From: Sindora glabra
Taxonomy: Eukaryota > Streptophyta > Magnoliopsida > Fabales > Fabaceae
NCBI GenBank assembly: GCA_020226215.1
Contig: CM035232.1
Location: 59,591,220 to 59,655,219, forward strand
Reading direction: 5' to 3'
Length of the DNA: 64,000 nucleotides
The notes under the pieces are model-generated. The model worked only from the letters and a program-made list of their open reading frames with translations, did no database searches and had not been told where the DNA came from. Numbering within the stretch: position 1 is the first letter of the stretch; every line of letters starts with the position of its first letter. Shown here piece by piece: positions 1 through 12,750 of this stretch. The position numbers and the translations under genes are program-made.

Positions 1-989
1 ATTAAAAAAAGCTTAAAATCCTTGATTTGGCAAGGTTTAAAAAAATAGTTGAACAAAGTTTTAAATAAAGAAGACTAGTCATTAAAAAATTAGAAAACAT
101 AAGCTCTGTTTAGGTTTGTATGGTGGAGGAAAAAGAGGTTATGGAGAAAGAAACTGACTTGTTACAATGAAGTGCAAAAAAAGTTAAAAACATTGAAAGA
201 TGATTTATATGAAAAAAAGAAGGGATTTATAGATATAAAGATATTATTATTGGTGAAGATACAATTGTGGATCAAAAAGTGATGCCTTTGTATAGAACAT
301 GGTTGCTTGGGTAGAGACAAATAATAAGGAAATGACCATGATGAGGAAGATGTAGAAACGAAGGATGATGATAAGGATTTTAATGGCTTTGATATAATTG
401 AAGATACAAATAAGTGTAGACTTTATATGATTTTTACTATTTCATAAACAAAATAAGGAGAGAATGAGTAGGCCATGGAAGAGAATGTTAATTATTAAAT
501 TATTAGAGAGAAAAATTGATTATAAAGCTTTAGAGACTAAACTGTACTAATTTTAGGTTTATGAGGGAATTTTTGATATCATTGATCTCAAAAATAATTT
601 CTTTTAATAAAGTTTAATGTTGATTTTGACCATAAGTTTTCTTTTATAAGGGCTCTGTGGATCATCTATGATCACTATTTGACTAGTAAACAATGGGATC
701 TAAACTTTAATCTTGAAAAAGCTAAGATTGATTGGGTTGTAGCATAGATTAGACTTCCAAGTTTGTCGATATGTCTTTATGATGAAAATTTTCTAATATT
801 TATAAGGAATAGGGTTGGAAAAACCCTAAAGGTTGATGTAACAATGATAGATTAAGCAAGATGTTAATACATTTGTATATGTGTGGAAATTGATTTAAAA
901 TAAAATTTGTTCACTAATTTTTTCATAAAAATGAAGAATTATTATATTGAATATGAGAACATTTATATAGTGTGTTTCTAGTGTGGAAT
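1..989 (+). pseudogene. LINE ORF1 remnant (DUF4283-type)
   Basis: This is the degenerate ORF1 of an L1-type plant LINE, an RNA-binding protein of the retrotransposition particle. Read across frames it shows the conserved DUF4283 blocks: LIIKLLERKIDYKALE near 490-540, an EGIFDIIDLKNNF block near 560-605, WDLNFNLEKAKIDWVV near 692-745, IRLPSLSICLYDENF near 750-795, a GKTLKVDVTMID block near 815-850, and the start of a zinc knuckle (C-F-stop-C-G) at 974-988. Many stops and frame changes mean no protein can be made. The knuckle stops abruptly at 989, where an LTR begins, and later ORF1-like sequence resumes after 3976. What is seen is the motif order; assignment to a LINE rests on knowledge of that family. 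The left end lies outside the window. Confidence 0.72.
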
Positions 990-2414
990 TGTTAGTGTAT
1001 ATGCCCTAAAACTAATCATATTGGTGATTGTAATTTTGAATCATGTTATTTTAATGGCAATTCCAATTATTATATTTATATATATTGTCTGCGTAATATA
1101 TTCAATTATGATAATAACCTTAGAATAATTGTATTCTTAAATGTCCCTAGTCATATATCATTGTGGATTAGGTTGCTTTGATATGTTAAGACTAGCATGT
1201 GTGAAGACTTATATGGGATATTAAGTTTACACATGAGTACAAGTTAAAGAACTTGTATACTGGACCGACCCATATTAATAACACTACATGGATCGTTATA
1301 TGAGTGTCATGAGTGGTTCTTAATGATCATTATTAATATGGTCCTTTAACCTGAGATCACCGAGGTTCCCTACATGTGAGTTTCATATTTTGATACTATT
1401 CTATGTCACTAATGGTTGAGTGAATGCAAGGGTAGATATTGGATATGTCACATATCATGCGGAGGGGTTTATGTGATCAAGATGGGATTTGTCCCTCCTA
1501 TATAACAGGAGTAACATTTATGGGCCCCTTGATTAAGTAAAGCTGAGAAAATGCATGGCCATGCTTAGATGAATTGACATGGGATGTCGATTACATTTAT
1601 TTCAGTCAGCTTACTTAAGAATCAAGAAACCTTAAGATTGGGCTATATGGGAATGACATGGTCCATGTCTCGTGCTCAATCTAGATGTATAGGACAAAAG
1701 GACATAGGTGATGATCACGTGTAAAAGTTTAGTCAAATCACCGACTTTCTCATTGCTTGGGTAATAATGATGTGTTGCTAGACATCAATCATTATTTATG
1801 ATCATTAATATGATCAATGGTCATTGCCAACGTAATGAGAGCCTGTAGGGTTGCACACTTAGAGCTTAGTGAATTTAGAATTAATGGACCAAATTGTTTG
1901 AGCTTAATATTTGGGAATTCATGTTATAATTATAAGGCCTAATAGTAAGCCTATAATTGTACATGGAATAAAGCTCAAATAGGTTAGATTTTTCTATGCA
2001 CCTATTTAAATAGGCTTGTTGGGTAATAATAGGATTATTATCATTATTTACGCACCCCAAAAAGGCATAGAAAAAATCCTAGCACCTCTCCTTGACCAAA
2101 ACCCCTAAAGAGGCGTAGCTAGCACTACGAGGTGAAAGGAGATCAATTCCAACCAATGTTTGTGTGGACATTCATCGGTGATTCACGGGTTTGTGTGGAT
2201 ACCATAGAGGTGCAGCCACATTAAACGCTACACTGGTGATCTGATCTTCTAGTTTCTATTCCAGTTTGTGATTTGGAGAGTAGATTGGATTGAAAAATGG
2301 ACAGAAGCAGATTGGATTTGTTATGTAGCAGACAGAAGATTTTTGGCCGAAAGGTATAAACCTTAATCCTTAATCTATGGCGTTCTAAATTCGCATGGAT
2401 CTTTGGTGGAAATT
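990..2414 (+). mobile_element. Copia-like LTR, probably solo or truncated
   Basis: The sequence begins TGTTAGTGTATATGCCCTA, a start typical of plant copia LTRs. It is collinear with the minus-strand repeat at 19633-21176: both share 'aatgtccctagt', 'acatgagtac' and, near the 3' side, 'gtgtggataccatagag' (about 2192-2208 here). No coding sequence, primer-binding site or second LTR was found nearby. The right end is not well defined because another LTR-like element starts around 2415. Copia assignment is inferred from style and length; the shared family with the second copy is directly visible. Confidence 0.6.
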
Positions 2415-3970
2415 GATAAATGCACAATTGCACTTAAATTCTATGTATTTCATCACTTATTTACTTAGTATCTTGTGCAAATTGATTGAAAAGGATACTT
2501 AGATGCTCGATATTTTATTTTCAGGTTTTGAAATGACACATTTGAGCATTAGAAAAGGATCCGGAGGCAAAACTATGCGAATTGTGGAGAATCGAAGCAA
2601 AGTTGCTCACTTGACAAAGAACACGGGGTATGGGAACCCCGTGTGGAAGGCCGTGTATCCTTCTGGAATGCTTCGAGGCTTCACTGAACTGCTCAGAGAA
2701 GAACACAGGGTCAAACATGGGCCGTGTCATGCCCCGTGTATCATACTGCCCTTCATTTCTCAGATAAACACGGGGAGTGTCACACCCCGTGTATCATGCT
2801 GACCAGCTTTCGCAGAAGAACACGGGGTACAACATGGGCCGTGTCATACCCCGTGTACCATACTGCTTGACACTTCACAAGTAAACACGGGGAGTGTCGC
2901 ACCCTTTGTATCATGCTGCTCAACTTTCGCTGAGAAACACGGGGTAGAACACGGGCCGTGTCTAACCCCGTGTACATTTCCCATATAAGTTTTGCGTGAA
3001 ATTTTGAAAGAAAAGAGGAGAAATCGAAAATTAAAAGAGGAGCTGCTGGGAGAAATCCTAGGAGAGACCCAAACTCACCAAGGGCAACTTCTAACGTGGA
3101 TTCAAGCAAAGGATTGAAGATTCAAGCAAGGAATTTGTAGAGCTTCATGAATTGTTTGAATTCCCTCTCTGTTTTCTGGTTTTCTTTTAATTTTGTAATG
3201 TTTTCACACTAAACTCTTGTGCTCAGCTTGGGTGAAATTGTTCATGGATTTATGGAATTGAATTTTATATAATCTAGCTTGATTTACTATTGATTTATGA
3301 TTTGATTATGCTGTTTTGTACTTGAACAAACCAGTACTTCCGGAATATTGGATTTGTGTTATGGATTAATTGATTTTAGGTTGAAATGACTAATTAATTA
3401 ATCGGACCTTGCATGATCATTGGGAATATCAATTAGACTTAGGAATTAAGCTAATTGGATTCTTTTGCACAGGATGAAATGTCTGAAAATGGATTCTAAA
3501 GCAATGTTAATGCAACCTAGATGAGTGATTACTAGAGAAATTCTGGGCACTTAATCTTTTGGTTAGTAGCTAGTAGCCTTGCAATGAGGTATAGCTTACT
3601 TTTGGTAATCTAGCAATCTAAATTAACAGTAAACCAAGTTAGAGGATTATCTTCATTCCATAATGAGATGTACAGGGGAACCTTAAGCTGAGTACGCTTT
3701 CATCTCATTTGAATTAAACCTTTTGATAGCTAAGCTCTGTTTTACATTTACCCTTAATTCCCAATATCAATTGATACACCTAGATAATTTGCCTCGAAAT
3801 TCAGTTAGTATTCAACATTCAATCCCTGTGGAGACGATATCTTTTATACTATAACTCGACTTAACCCGTGCACTTGTGAGATCGAGTCAGAAATCATGCA
3901 AAATTTTTATTCCGCTATGCTTGTATAATGCACGATTTCCAGCAAGAATGTATGCGCACTACACTAATGC
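2415..3970 (+). mobile_element. Gypsy-like solo LTR
   Basis: Non-coding sequence starting near TGATAAATGCACAATTGC and finishing around GCGCACTACA or GCCCATCA. It contains a 'ccctgtggagacgatatc' block (about 3825-3842) followed by 'gtgcacttg', a signature I associate with the 3' portion of Ty3/gypsy LTRs in plants. No gag-pol is attached, so it is most likely a solo LTR. Flanking target duplications could not be matched convincingly, so both edges are approximate. It follows directly on the copia-like LTR, suggesting insertion into or beside it. Confidence 0.45.
2611..2978. repeat. Array of ACACGGGG/CCCCGTGT palindromic units
   Basis: Six related units lie in a row. Each opens with 'aacacggggt' or a near variant ('aacacggggag', 'aacacagggt') and closes with 'ccccgtgta' and mostly 'tcatgctg' or 'ccatactgc'. 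Two unit types alternate: a longer one with a central 'catgggccgtgtca', and a shorter one with 'agtgtcacacc'. Together they make a higher-order period of roughly 115 bp. Each unit can fold as a GC-rich stem in otherwise AT-rich DNA. Short open frames here are by-products of the repeats. Confidence 0.85.
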
Positions 3971-3976
3971 CCATCA

Positions 3977-4249
3977 AAGAAAGAAAGTACGAAGAGGTAT
4001 AAAAAAGCTAATTTGATTTATGAAGAGCAACACTTTGGTGGTGATAGAGGGAATGCGAATTCAACAATGTATGTGAAATAAATGATAACACAAAAAAAAA
4101 GGACAACAAGACATTTGAATAGGGTTATTCTAAAATTAAGGTTGTTAAAGATTGATCTAGTTTTAAATTTAATGTCTTAGGTAGAGATAAGGAGAAAGAA
4201 GAGGAAGGTTTAATAATAGACAACAAAGATCAAGTTGATAGAACATAAG
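3977..4249 (+). pseudogene. LINE ORF1 C-terminal remnant
   Basis: Frame-broken sequence with a basic stretch (KKVRRGIKKANLIYEEQ) followed by a segment ending SSFKFNVLGRDKEKEEEG near 4150-4210. This resembles the C-terminal part of plant LINE ORF1, which typically runs from a basic linker into an SRFxxL-type motif and acidic residues. With 1-989 it probably represents one ORF1 split by the LTR elements at 990-3976. Stops occur in every frame. Confidence 0.45.
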
Positions 4250-5925
4250 TGTCATGCTCCAATCTCAATCACATGAACAATTTAGAAGGCCACTTACAAG
4301 TGACTTCCCACCAATTTCCCCTTTGAACAATGCAATCTTCAACCCAACAAAAATTTCTTTATCTCCATAATAACTAGCACTTGATACTATTTTTCAAAAT
4401 AGATGGAAAGAACTTCTTTTATCTTTAGACACTTTCAAAAGATCACATGCCCTAAAATATAAAATCTATGACTCAAGGAAAATTACCAAAAACCAAGCAT
4501 AAAATAAAAGAAATGACACATCATCTATATGGACATAATTACATTCAATATTATTTCAACTATCAAATTCTTCCAACAAAGTGTTTCTGATCTCTATAAG
4601 AGCAACATATCTTATAGTTTGGCTTAGTATTAGAAATATTAAAATAAAAAAAGAATACATTATGAGAAATCAATAAGTGTATATTTACTAAAACAAATAA
4701 TTGTACTCATGAATATATTAACAATTTAAGGAGAAAAATAAGATGAAGGAAGAAAATAAGTTAACCATTTGAACTTGCTAACTTGTAACAACATCTTACT
4801 TACTTAACCTTGATCTTACTTATTGCATAATGCTATCCTTATTTAGTAATAATGTCACCAAGGGCCTATAGAGGCTAAACAAACCACAACATTCATTTCA
4901 AATATGTACATAATCAAGATAACTTTTTACAAGCATTTAACAAAATAAAGCCTTTAAATCAAAGTTACCCCACTTTATCACCTCAAATTTTTACAAATAA
5001 TAGTCTATAATCTCAAAAGCTTATAAGCGTACTTTCACTTAATAATTCACTTCCATAAGGATGTATTATATCATATAAATATGGGAACAACATAATTCAA
5101 TACAAATAAAAGCAATAAACCTTTTTCTGAATCCCAATCAATCTTATATCCTGCCACATCTATTTTTATGCTTCTCAATCAACTTTATACCCCTACAAGC
5201 TATTACTAGAGCTAGTATTCACATATCACATGATCCTCTATCTCAATTCATATTTTACATATCAAAATGCACATCCATTTTATATCAAATCTCATCAATA
5301 CGGTACTTTTCACACTCACCTTCATTTTTGTAGGTGCTTTTGATACTAAATCTCATACATAAATTGCCATCAATAAGTCATCATAACAATTCATTTTCAA
5401 ATATAATAATGATAACATCTAATAACAAAAATACCATACCTCTATTATATGGCTTCAACTATTTACTCAACAACATTTATATTTTTTATATGTATAAACA
5501 TTCAACTTATGTATCATAGAATATGCAACAATAATACCATGCTTTCATTACATAGTCATAAATATTCATTCATTAACAATTATCCTCATTTTAAAAGCAC
5601 TACAAATTAGCATCACACTATAATTAATAATATTTTTATGCTTTAATTGCATGACCTCAAGTTTCCTTTAGTAGCAATTTACATAAGCTATATATATTTC
5701 CTATCACCCATAATATGCAAACAACTCTATCACACTAAATATAAAACCATTAAATAGATATTAAAGCAATTCCACTCTCATAAATAAATATGTATGCATA
5801 GATACACAGATACCTTCACATATAAAAACATAATCCTAATATTAAACCAATTCCTTTACTCACAAGAATATCCCACTATTAAACCAATTCCGCTTCCATA
5901 TAATAGCTCTATGACATAATTATTA
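4250..5925 (+). other. No gene; possible decayed LTR sequence
   Basis: No credible coding sequence. The segment opens TGTCATGCTCCAATCTC and contains 'gatcacatgccctaaaatat' at 4441-4460. The same phrase recurs at about 63387 inside a sequence opening TGTCACGACCTGAC. That shared order suggests both are parts of one LTR family, here heavily decayed. 'cttttcacactcacctt' at 5307-5323 also resembles gypsy LTR style. No second terminus was found. Confidence 0.3.
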
Positions 5926-5933
5926 CTAGTATG

Positions 5934-7087
5934 TAAGGATGATAAAAATATCGATATCCAATAAATCTTACCTAAATCAATGAATATTTATCCAATGAGT
6001 CTCATCTAAATTAGACCGATTCTTTAATAGTTTGGATTTGAATTTGGGTCTATCTGTTAAATATCCAATGGGTCTTGGGTCCTTTTTAAATATCATATTG
6101 GACTCTTTATAGTATTAATTTATATAAAAAATGAATTTATCTTTTGTAAATATTCAATAGATCTTATATCTTTGTAAGATATCACATTAGATCTATTTGA
6201 ATAATATATTTTATAATTAATCTATTATTATATAAAAATTATTATTATTATATGAAAAGTAATATTTTAACCGAACCTCATAACATCTATTAGAAAAAAT
6301 GGAGAACCAATTTGTCAATGTCAAAAAGAGTGTAGTTTTGGGGTTTTCTTGTGAAGAAGTCACGAGAAAAATACAAATTGATGTAGAAAAAAGTTATTTT
6401 TTTTATATAAAAAGGGAATTAATGTGATGTTCTAAGTTGGATTTTTATTACAATCTTTCTTGTCTTTAAATGATAGAGTGATAATTTATTTAATTTATTC
6501 AAATTTAAAATATGATAAAATTAAACACTTAAATAATATCAGATATTTTTAAATTGTTAAAGATAATAGTATAATATTAATGCTAGTTGATTAACCAATA
6601 TCTCTCTGGATTTTTCTTTTTATAATTAATTAGTAGAAATGAATGAAACGTGGTGCCTTAGGTAAGAAAGATATAAAATTTATAATATTTTCCAGAAAAT
6701 ACCAAACAGAAAGTAACGAGAGAACGTGTCATATAAGGAAGAGCAAGAAATACATAACAAAAAATAGAAAAAACACTTTAAACTCCCAAAAGTTTAAAAA
6801 ATCACAATGACAAATATAAAGATATACACATATGTTAATACACATATTATTCTCCTCTAAATTTTTTATAAAAATCTTATATTGTATGAAAAATTTAATG
6901 TAAAATATTAAAATCAATAATCAAATAAAAAAAACTTGAAGTTTGAGAAATCAAATGCTCAGTGTTATTAAATTTACATATTTCAAAATTAATTTAAAAA
7001 TATAATAATAATTTTTTGAGTCCGCTTTATTGAAATTTACTCATTTGAATGTTATCAGATCTTATTCCCAACCCATTGCCATCCTTA
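5934..7087. mobile_element. hAT-like non-autonomous element
   Basis: The left end reads TAAGGATGATAAAAAT. The right end, read on the other strand, is TAAGGATGGCAATGGGTTGG, a terminus common in plant hAT-type MITEs. The flanks are CTAGTATG (5926-5933) and CTATTATG (7088-7095), an 8-bp duplication with one mismatch, as expected for hAT. The interior is AT-rich with no transposase. At 1.15 kb it is long for a MITE and may hold another insertion. The LINE remnant resumes directly after the right flank. Confidence 0.55.
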
Positions 7088-7095
7088 CTATTATG

Positions 7096-7560
7096 CAATC
7101 GGGGCAGGGAAATTGGAATTGCTAGGCGTTAGGCGATTTACTGTCATCTGATGTATTGTCATTGATGAATGCCACTTTGCCACTAGACTACAATGACGAT
7201 GCTGATGAGAAAATTTGGCAGTGGAGCATTGATGGGAAATTTTCTATGTAAGGTACGTGTGAAACGCTCATAATGAATAGAAGCGCAGATGTTGATAAAT
7301 TGTGTAAGACAATCTAGCATTGGATTGGGACAAAAAAGATGCATTTTTTCTTCTAGAGGCTATGTAATAATGGTATATTAACTAATGAAGAACGTGGAAA
7401 ACGTAATCTTGGTAACCCGCATTGTGCACGATGTCATAGCTCTATGAAATGTCTCATCCATGCCGTGAGAGATTACTCGAAAGTGGGGAAGGTCTAGTTT
7501 CCTTTGGTAAAAGATCAGCAATGAGCTGAATTCTTCAACGAAGTATCGGCAATAGGCTTT
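7096..7560 (+). pseudogene. LINE zf-RVT domain remnant
   Basis: The reading from about 7100 gives a GNW..LG.LLSSDVLSLMNATLPL segment, then DEKIWQWSIDGKFSM (about 7203-7248), then KKMHFFF.RLCNNGILTNEERGKR (about 7335-7402), CARCHSSMKCLIHAVRD (about 7425-7475). This is the standard order of the plant LINE zf-RVT module: D..W..s..G.FS, then P.K...F.W....ilTn..R.kR, then C..C....E...H....C. Several tag/taa stops, some replacing tryptophan codons, and frame changes kill it. Confidence 0.72.
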
Positions 7561-7947
7561 ATTGAATCTAACTGATACGGAGTTTTATATTGGTGATAAG
7601 GATTGGCCAGTTTAGTGGGGAGTTACCGTTTAATTCCTTGGTAGTGGCAAAACAAATTTATCTTTGAACCAAAACTTGAGTTTCAGAAACATATCATTCA
7701 TATCCTAAAATATGTGAGGGATATTAGCTTGGCCTGCAAAATATAGAATTAGTGCCACTTACTTGCATTATTAATATAGGGTGGCTATGTCCAAAGGTTG
7801 GTTGGGTGAAATTAATAGCGATGGGGAAGTAAATAGCCAAATTAATCAGGCAATTTATGGTGGTCTTATCCAAAATTCTAGAGCGGAATGGACAATGGGA
7901 TTTTATGAAAAATTGGGATCTTGTGAAGTCCTAGTAGCAAAAGCTTA

Positions 7948-9456
7948 GCTTGCGTTTGGAATGGGAGAAGCAAGGGGTGAAAAAAGTGGGAAGAAAGAAG
8001 TTGGGGGACCATACAGAATTTCTCTTGTTTGGAATAGGTGATAAAAATAGGAAAAGAAAGAAATTGAGGGCAGACAGTCAAAGTGGGGCCCACCACTCTG
8101 CAGCATCAGACTTCTCTCCATTTTTAGAGAGAAGTGGGGAGAAGTTCGGACTGTATTTCCATCTTTCCACCCGTTGCCCTTGGAGTTCCAATGCAGCAGG
8201 AGATTCTGCCCACCGCAATCCAACCACCACCGCTCGCCTCCTGCTGCTCGTGCCTCAGCTTCGTCCACAGGCGATGTCGTGCTGCTGTTCTGCTCCATTT
8301 GAGGCTCGCCATCAGCTAAAGGTTGGACGGACAACTCCACAGCCAGAGGACATTCACTGTGGCAGCTTCCTCCACAGGCATCAGCAATCGAGTCCGTCAC
8401 AGAGAGTCTGAGGATGTAGATTGGAGAAGGTATTTGGGGTTGGGACTTCTGCTATTAAATGCCATTTGTCTGTTGTTTGTCTGTCATTTCTGTGTGCAGG
8501 TTGTCTGGATCCGATGGCCGTCGAAGAAGAATGCTGCCGGCGAGCTGCGGTTTGCCTCTATCGCCGATCTGTCGCTCTAAAACCCAATTGCCTCTACCAT
8601 GGCCTGGGTTGCAGTCTGCAAGGTCTGGGATCCTGGACACCGAGTCGTTGTGGGTCGACCCAGTCCAGTTCCCACCTGGTTCTGACTCGACCCGAGTCCA
8701 AAAATTTTCAAATTTTTTTCATTTGCTGCATTTTTTTTTGTTGATCTTTTTTTTTTTGCAATTTTTTTCAATTATTTTGGATATTCTTCATTCCCACCTC
8801 CCTTCAAAATTGAAATGTACATAGTTGAGTTGATTTATTACACCATGTAGTAGCCATTTTGTTGATTAACAATATTGAGCTAAATTTTGATAATTAATAA
8901 ATTTTTTTTAATTTTATCAACAATCTTCATATATATATGTCAGTTGATTAATTATCCGGTGCAATGTCCAAAATATTTTTCCTTTCAATGAGTAATTGAA
9001 GATTTCTTAAATATTATTAACACTAATCAGTATAAAAATAAACTAACTATATTTTTAAAATTTGTCCACACTTTATTCAATGTATAATTATGTGATATAC
9101 CTAATAATTTGCGTATTTAATTTTAATTATTAAATCAAAATATTTAATTAATAGATTTATTTGTAATTGGGTCTTTATCTTGGAAATTAAAATTGTATTT
9201 TTCAAGAATACAAATTTTTAAAATACACACATCCATTCATATTTTACACATAGGAGCACAATAGTCATTTTACAAAAATACAAATTCTTTCTCTCCTAAC
9301 TTCTTCCTTTCCAAACAAAAGAAATCATTTCTTTCCTAATTTTTTTCTTCCCTAACTTCTCCCTTTCCAAACAATTTCTTCCCACTTCTCTCTCCCCCAA
9401 CTTCTTTCTTCCCTAATTTCTTTCTACTCCCACTTCTTCTCTATCCAAACAAAGGC
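7948..9456. mobile_element. PIF/Harbinger-type non-autonomous element
   Basis: The termini are GCTTGCGTTTGGA at the left and, on the opposite strand, GCCTTTGTTTGGA at the right. They continue into long imperfect inverted repeats sharing 'gggaagaaagaagttggggga'. Both sides are flanked by TTA (7945-7947 and 9457-9459), the 3-bp target typical of PIF/Harbinger. The 1,509-bp interior has no transposase; 8150-8650 is relatively GC-rich (overlapping short frames, no recognised product) and could be captured DNA. The right side repeats the TTGTTTGGAA motif internally. It sits inside the LINE RNase H domain, whose phase is kept once element and one TTA are removed. Confidence 0.85.
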
Positions 9457-9695
9457 TTAGGGAGCGATGGAAGGTCTATCTATGCCTTGGGAAATGGGAT
9501 TCAAATATGTTTTCTTAAAAATAGATTCCAAACCCTTAGCGGATATGCTTACGGAAAGAATTTCGGGGGAATGTGCACTCACGAAACTTACTAATGCAAT
9601 GCAACCGGCTAATTAATAAGAGTTGGGTGGTTAAATTCAATATACATATAGGAAAGGAAATAAATATGAAGATTGGTTCATTAAAAAGAAAAAAA

Positions 9696-10000
9696 AGGGT
9701 ACACTTAGCAGCAGTTCCGAATAGCGGTTTAAACCACCTTAGTGCATTTGGCAACAATTCTCCTAACCGCAAAAAAATTTTGTTACTGCCTTGGTGATAG
9801 CAGCGATTTCCCCTAACCATTGTAGTCCAGCATCAGAGACATTAGCCACAGTTCTTAATCGCCGCTATGTTTTCAGAATTTCTATTTAAAAAAAAAATTG
9901 CAACGGCTGTGAACCACCATTATGTTTTTTAAAAACTATTAAAAAATTGGCAGCAGTTCATAACCACTGCTAAACCTAACAAACATTCTTTTAAAAAAAA
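9696..10000. repeat. CACTA subterminal repeats (left)
   Basis: At least six degenerate copies of a 'gcagcagttc...taaccgctgc' motif appear in both orientations: GCAGCAGTTCCG, AGCGGTTTAAACCACC, CTCCTAACCGCAA, GCCACAGTTCTTAATCGCCGC, CGGCTGTGAACCACC and GCAGCAGTTCATAACCACTGC. Such arrays are the known transposase-binding regions of CACTA elements. The matching right-end array is short: GCGGCGGTTTCGC near 12789. Confidence 0.75.
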
Positions 10001-10059
10001 AATGGTGGCTACAACATATCTATTAAGGCTTTTTTTTTTTTGGGGGGGGGGGTCTTTTT

Positions 10060-12750
10060 TCATGCGTCAAACAACACAACATTATCTTGAAAATATGAAA
10101 CAAACCAACGAAAGTAAAAAATCATGGCAGCTCTATAAAAATTCGTTTGAGCTTTATAAACAACCATAGCAGCTTCATTTGCATTGCAATAGAACTTAAA
10201 ACATAAGCAGGTTAGGACCACTTGTAAAATAGTTATCCAACCTAGAGTTCAAACTAAGATGTACATATGAATTTCTAATCAAATGATTCAAATCTTTTAG
10301 TGTACCTTAGATAGACTATGGATCTCGAGATCCTAATAGATTGGGAACTTGCATGGAATGGAAATATGAACCCAAAGTACAAACTGAATAGCCAATTGCA
10401 TTTCCAAGTTGAAAAGACTAAGCGAAAGTACATTTTCTCTGCTATGGCTAGATATTCTTCGTCGGCACTGCAAAAATCAGATAAATTAAGCACCTACTCA
10501 AGTCAGAACACAAGCAGGTAGATATTTTGATCTTTTCTATGAATTCTAAGTAAAAGTTAGATGCAGTTTTGAAAGACATTATTATTAATTTAAAGATTTC
10601 AACCTCCTATTGATAATTCATAGAAATTGTCCATTGATACATTCTTGCAGCAAATATAGGCAAATTCAAATTTGGAAAAATAACTAAAATAAAAAGACAT
10701 ATGTCTAGTTAAACAATCAAACAAATATTACAACAAATAAAATTGGGAGGAAGAAGTGCTATATAGTTCACAGTAACGGTTTCCTGGACTTCGTTGAATA
10801 ACAAGAATTAATTATATGTTAACATCATCCCAAAAACAAAAAAAAAAAGCCTATTGTGTTTCAGGCTTCCTATAATATAAATAGGTTAGTGTAACAAGTT
10901 AGACAAGGAAATACCATTCAATGTTTATATTTAAGATCTCAAGTAGATGACAATTGCCTCGACATAAGAGACATTAAAGGATAACAGAGAAGCAACTAAA
11001 TTGGTTATGAGTGTCCCAAATATATTTCTAAGCAACCTAATTTAGTTATATCTGTTGTTATTTCACTGCTTCCAAGTTCTGCCATTATGTTGCGAAAGCA
11101 GAAACTGCTTGTAGACACATCTACTACTAGCCATGCAAGTATGCCTTTATACTAGTATCTGTGAGTTTCTTCAAAGCTTTTAATTTTCAGTTTTTCATGT
11201 TTTCAATGACTTTAAATTAAGGTTCATTAAATGTAACATTTGAATACGAAATGCTTTCACTGACTTCCACTGATATTCAGATTCCTCTCCCCCTGTTACA
11301 GTTTCTAACAGTTGGAAGAAGAAATTGGTGCGCATAATAAATCTAGAACTGATGACATACAAGCCTACGCAATTCATGATCTTAGCTTAAAAGGAAGAGG
11401 GGAAAAAAATCAGAAAATTTTAAGTTAAGAAGATGATTATCTAAATCTTTGTGCTCTGCCTTTTATGTTATCTTTTATGGTTTGGTGGAAGAGTGATTAA
11501 GAAGCAGAAAAAAATGCACAAATCTATAAACTAGTGATTTTACCTTAAATTGATCAAATGATTTAAAGGAGTACAAAAGATATGGGTCGATTCATATTAC
11601 ATCACCAATTATTATTGTTTTTTTCTAAGTTTTGGGCCCAATAGTTGCAAAGCTGTTATGTCTTAATACTATTCTTTTATTGCATTTCTTCTTTTAATAT
11701 TCAAATAGCACTCAATAATTTATCCCACGTCTTTCTTTGATGTAATTAACCATACAAAGATCTTACCTCAACACCCAATTTTTGGCCAATAATTCACATT
11801 CACCCAAGATGGCACTTAGCTTTTTGCTAACATGTGTGCACTAACAAAACAAATCCAAAAGTAATTGCTAGCACGGTTACTAAGGTACAATCACGCACTT
11901 ACATATACACACGGATGATTATGCATTTTAACAATATGGTGAATGTTTTCAAAAACAAATCCATACATAATTGCAAGCTCCTTAATGAGCTCTTTCCACC
12001 AACTAAATCAGCTCCTACAACTCTGGCTTCCTCTGCCTCTGGTCCTTTTGCAAAAATAGCCACCGTAACAGCCAAGAAAAATGAAAATAGATAGCTCACA
12101 AATCTACCATTATATGAATTATTCAAAACCATAGAATGAAATAAAAATAAGCTATTAACATTGTTGATAATTAAAGAATAATGAAAGAACAATTTGTGGT
12201 TGACATCAGCTTATAGAGTTAATGACATCATCAAAGGACAATTTGCAGGTGAACCGAATCTGATGGTAACTTAAGAAGAATGTGACTACTGTGTGGAGGG
12301 AATTTTAGTTTGTAGTCTATTTCATTGTTATTATCATTCACAGCACTTTACTATTTGGTTTTATTGTACTTAGAGGCATTTTGGTAATCCAGTACCAAAA
12401 GCAATTCAAGGGACTCTAAATTATGGTCAATAAGGATAAAGGCTTAACCACCTACACTAACATGTTAGACTATGCGTCTGGCCTCATATTATCAGGGATT
12501 GATCTGATGCCTCAATCTATTCCAATGTGTCAAAGCTTGTTCCAGGCAGTAGTAAGCACTTTTCCTATGGATTACCTGATTCCAATTTAATTAGACAAAC
12601 AACTTGAACAATATTTTATACTAATCAAATGAGAGTGTTATAAAATCATATAGGCATTCAATTATGGATCACAGAATATAAATTTAACACACTTCTGTAC
12701 AAATAATGCAAGAAGAAGACCAGGTTATCAAGATAAAGAAAATGTGATTT
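10060..12750. other. CACTA interior, no gene seen
   Basis: AT-rich sequence without a coding pattern. Short open frames near 10275-10521, 11195-11377 and 11834-12192 show no motif or codon bias and overlap on opposite strands. A T-run followed by a G-run lies at about 10029-10051. Confidence 0.5.

Noticed and set aside
2611..2978. CRISPR-like array
   Set aside because: The regular repeats are palindromic LTR content in a plant nuclear genome, without unique spacers or cas genes.
2503..3109. Open frames across the palindrome array
   Set aside because: Their peptides are translations of the ACACGGGG repeats and occur on both strands, as expected for palindromes.
7950..8411. Overlapping open frames on both strands (150 codons) in the Harbinger-type element
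   Set aside because: They start inside the terminal inverted repeat, lack motifs and exist because the patch is GC-rich. No transposase or host protein is recognisable.
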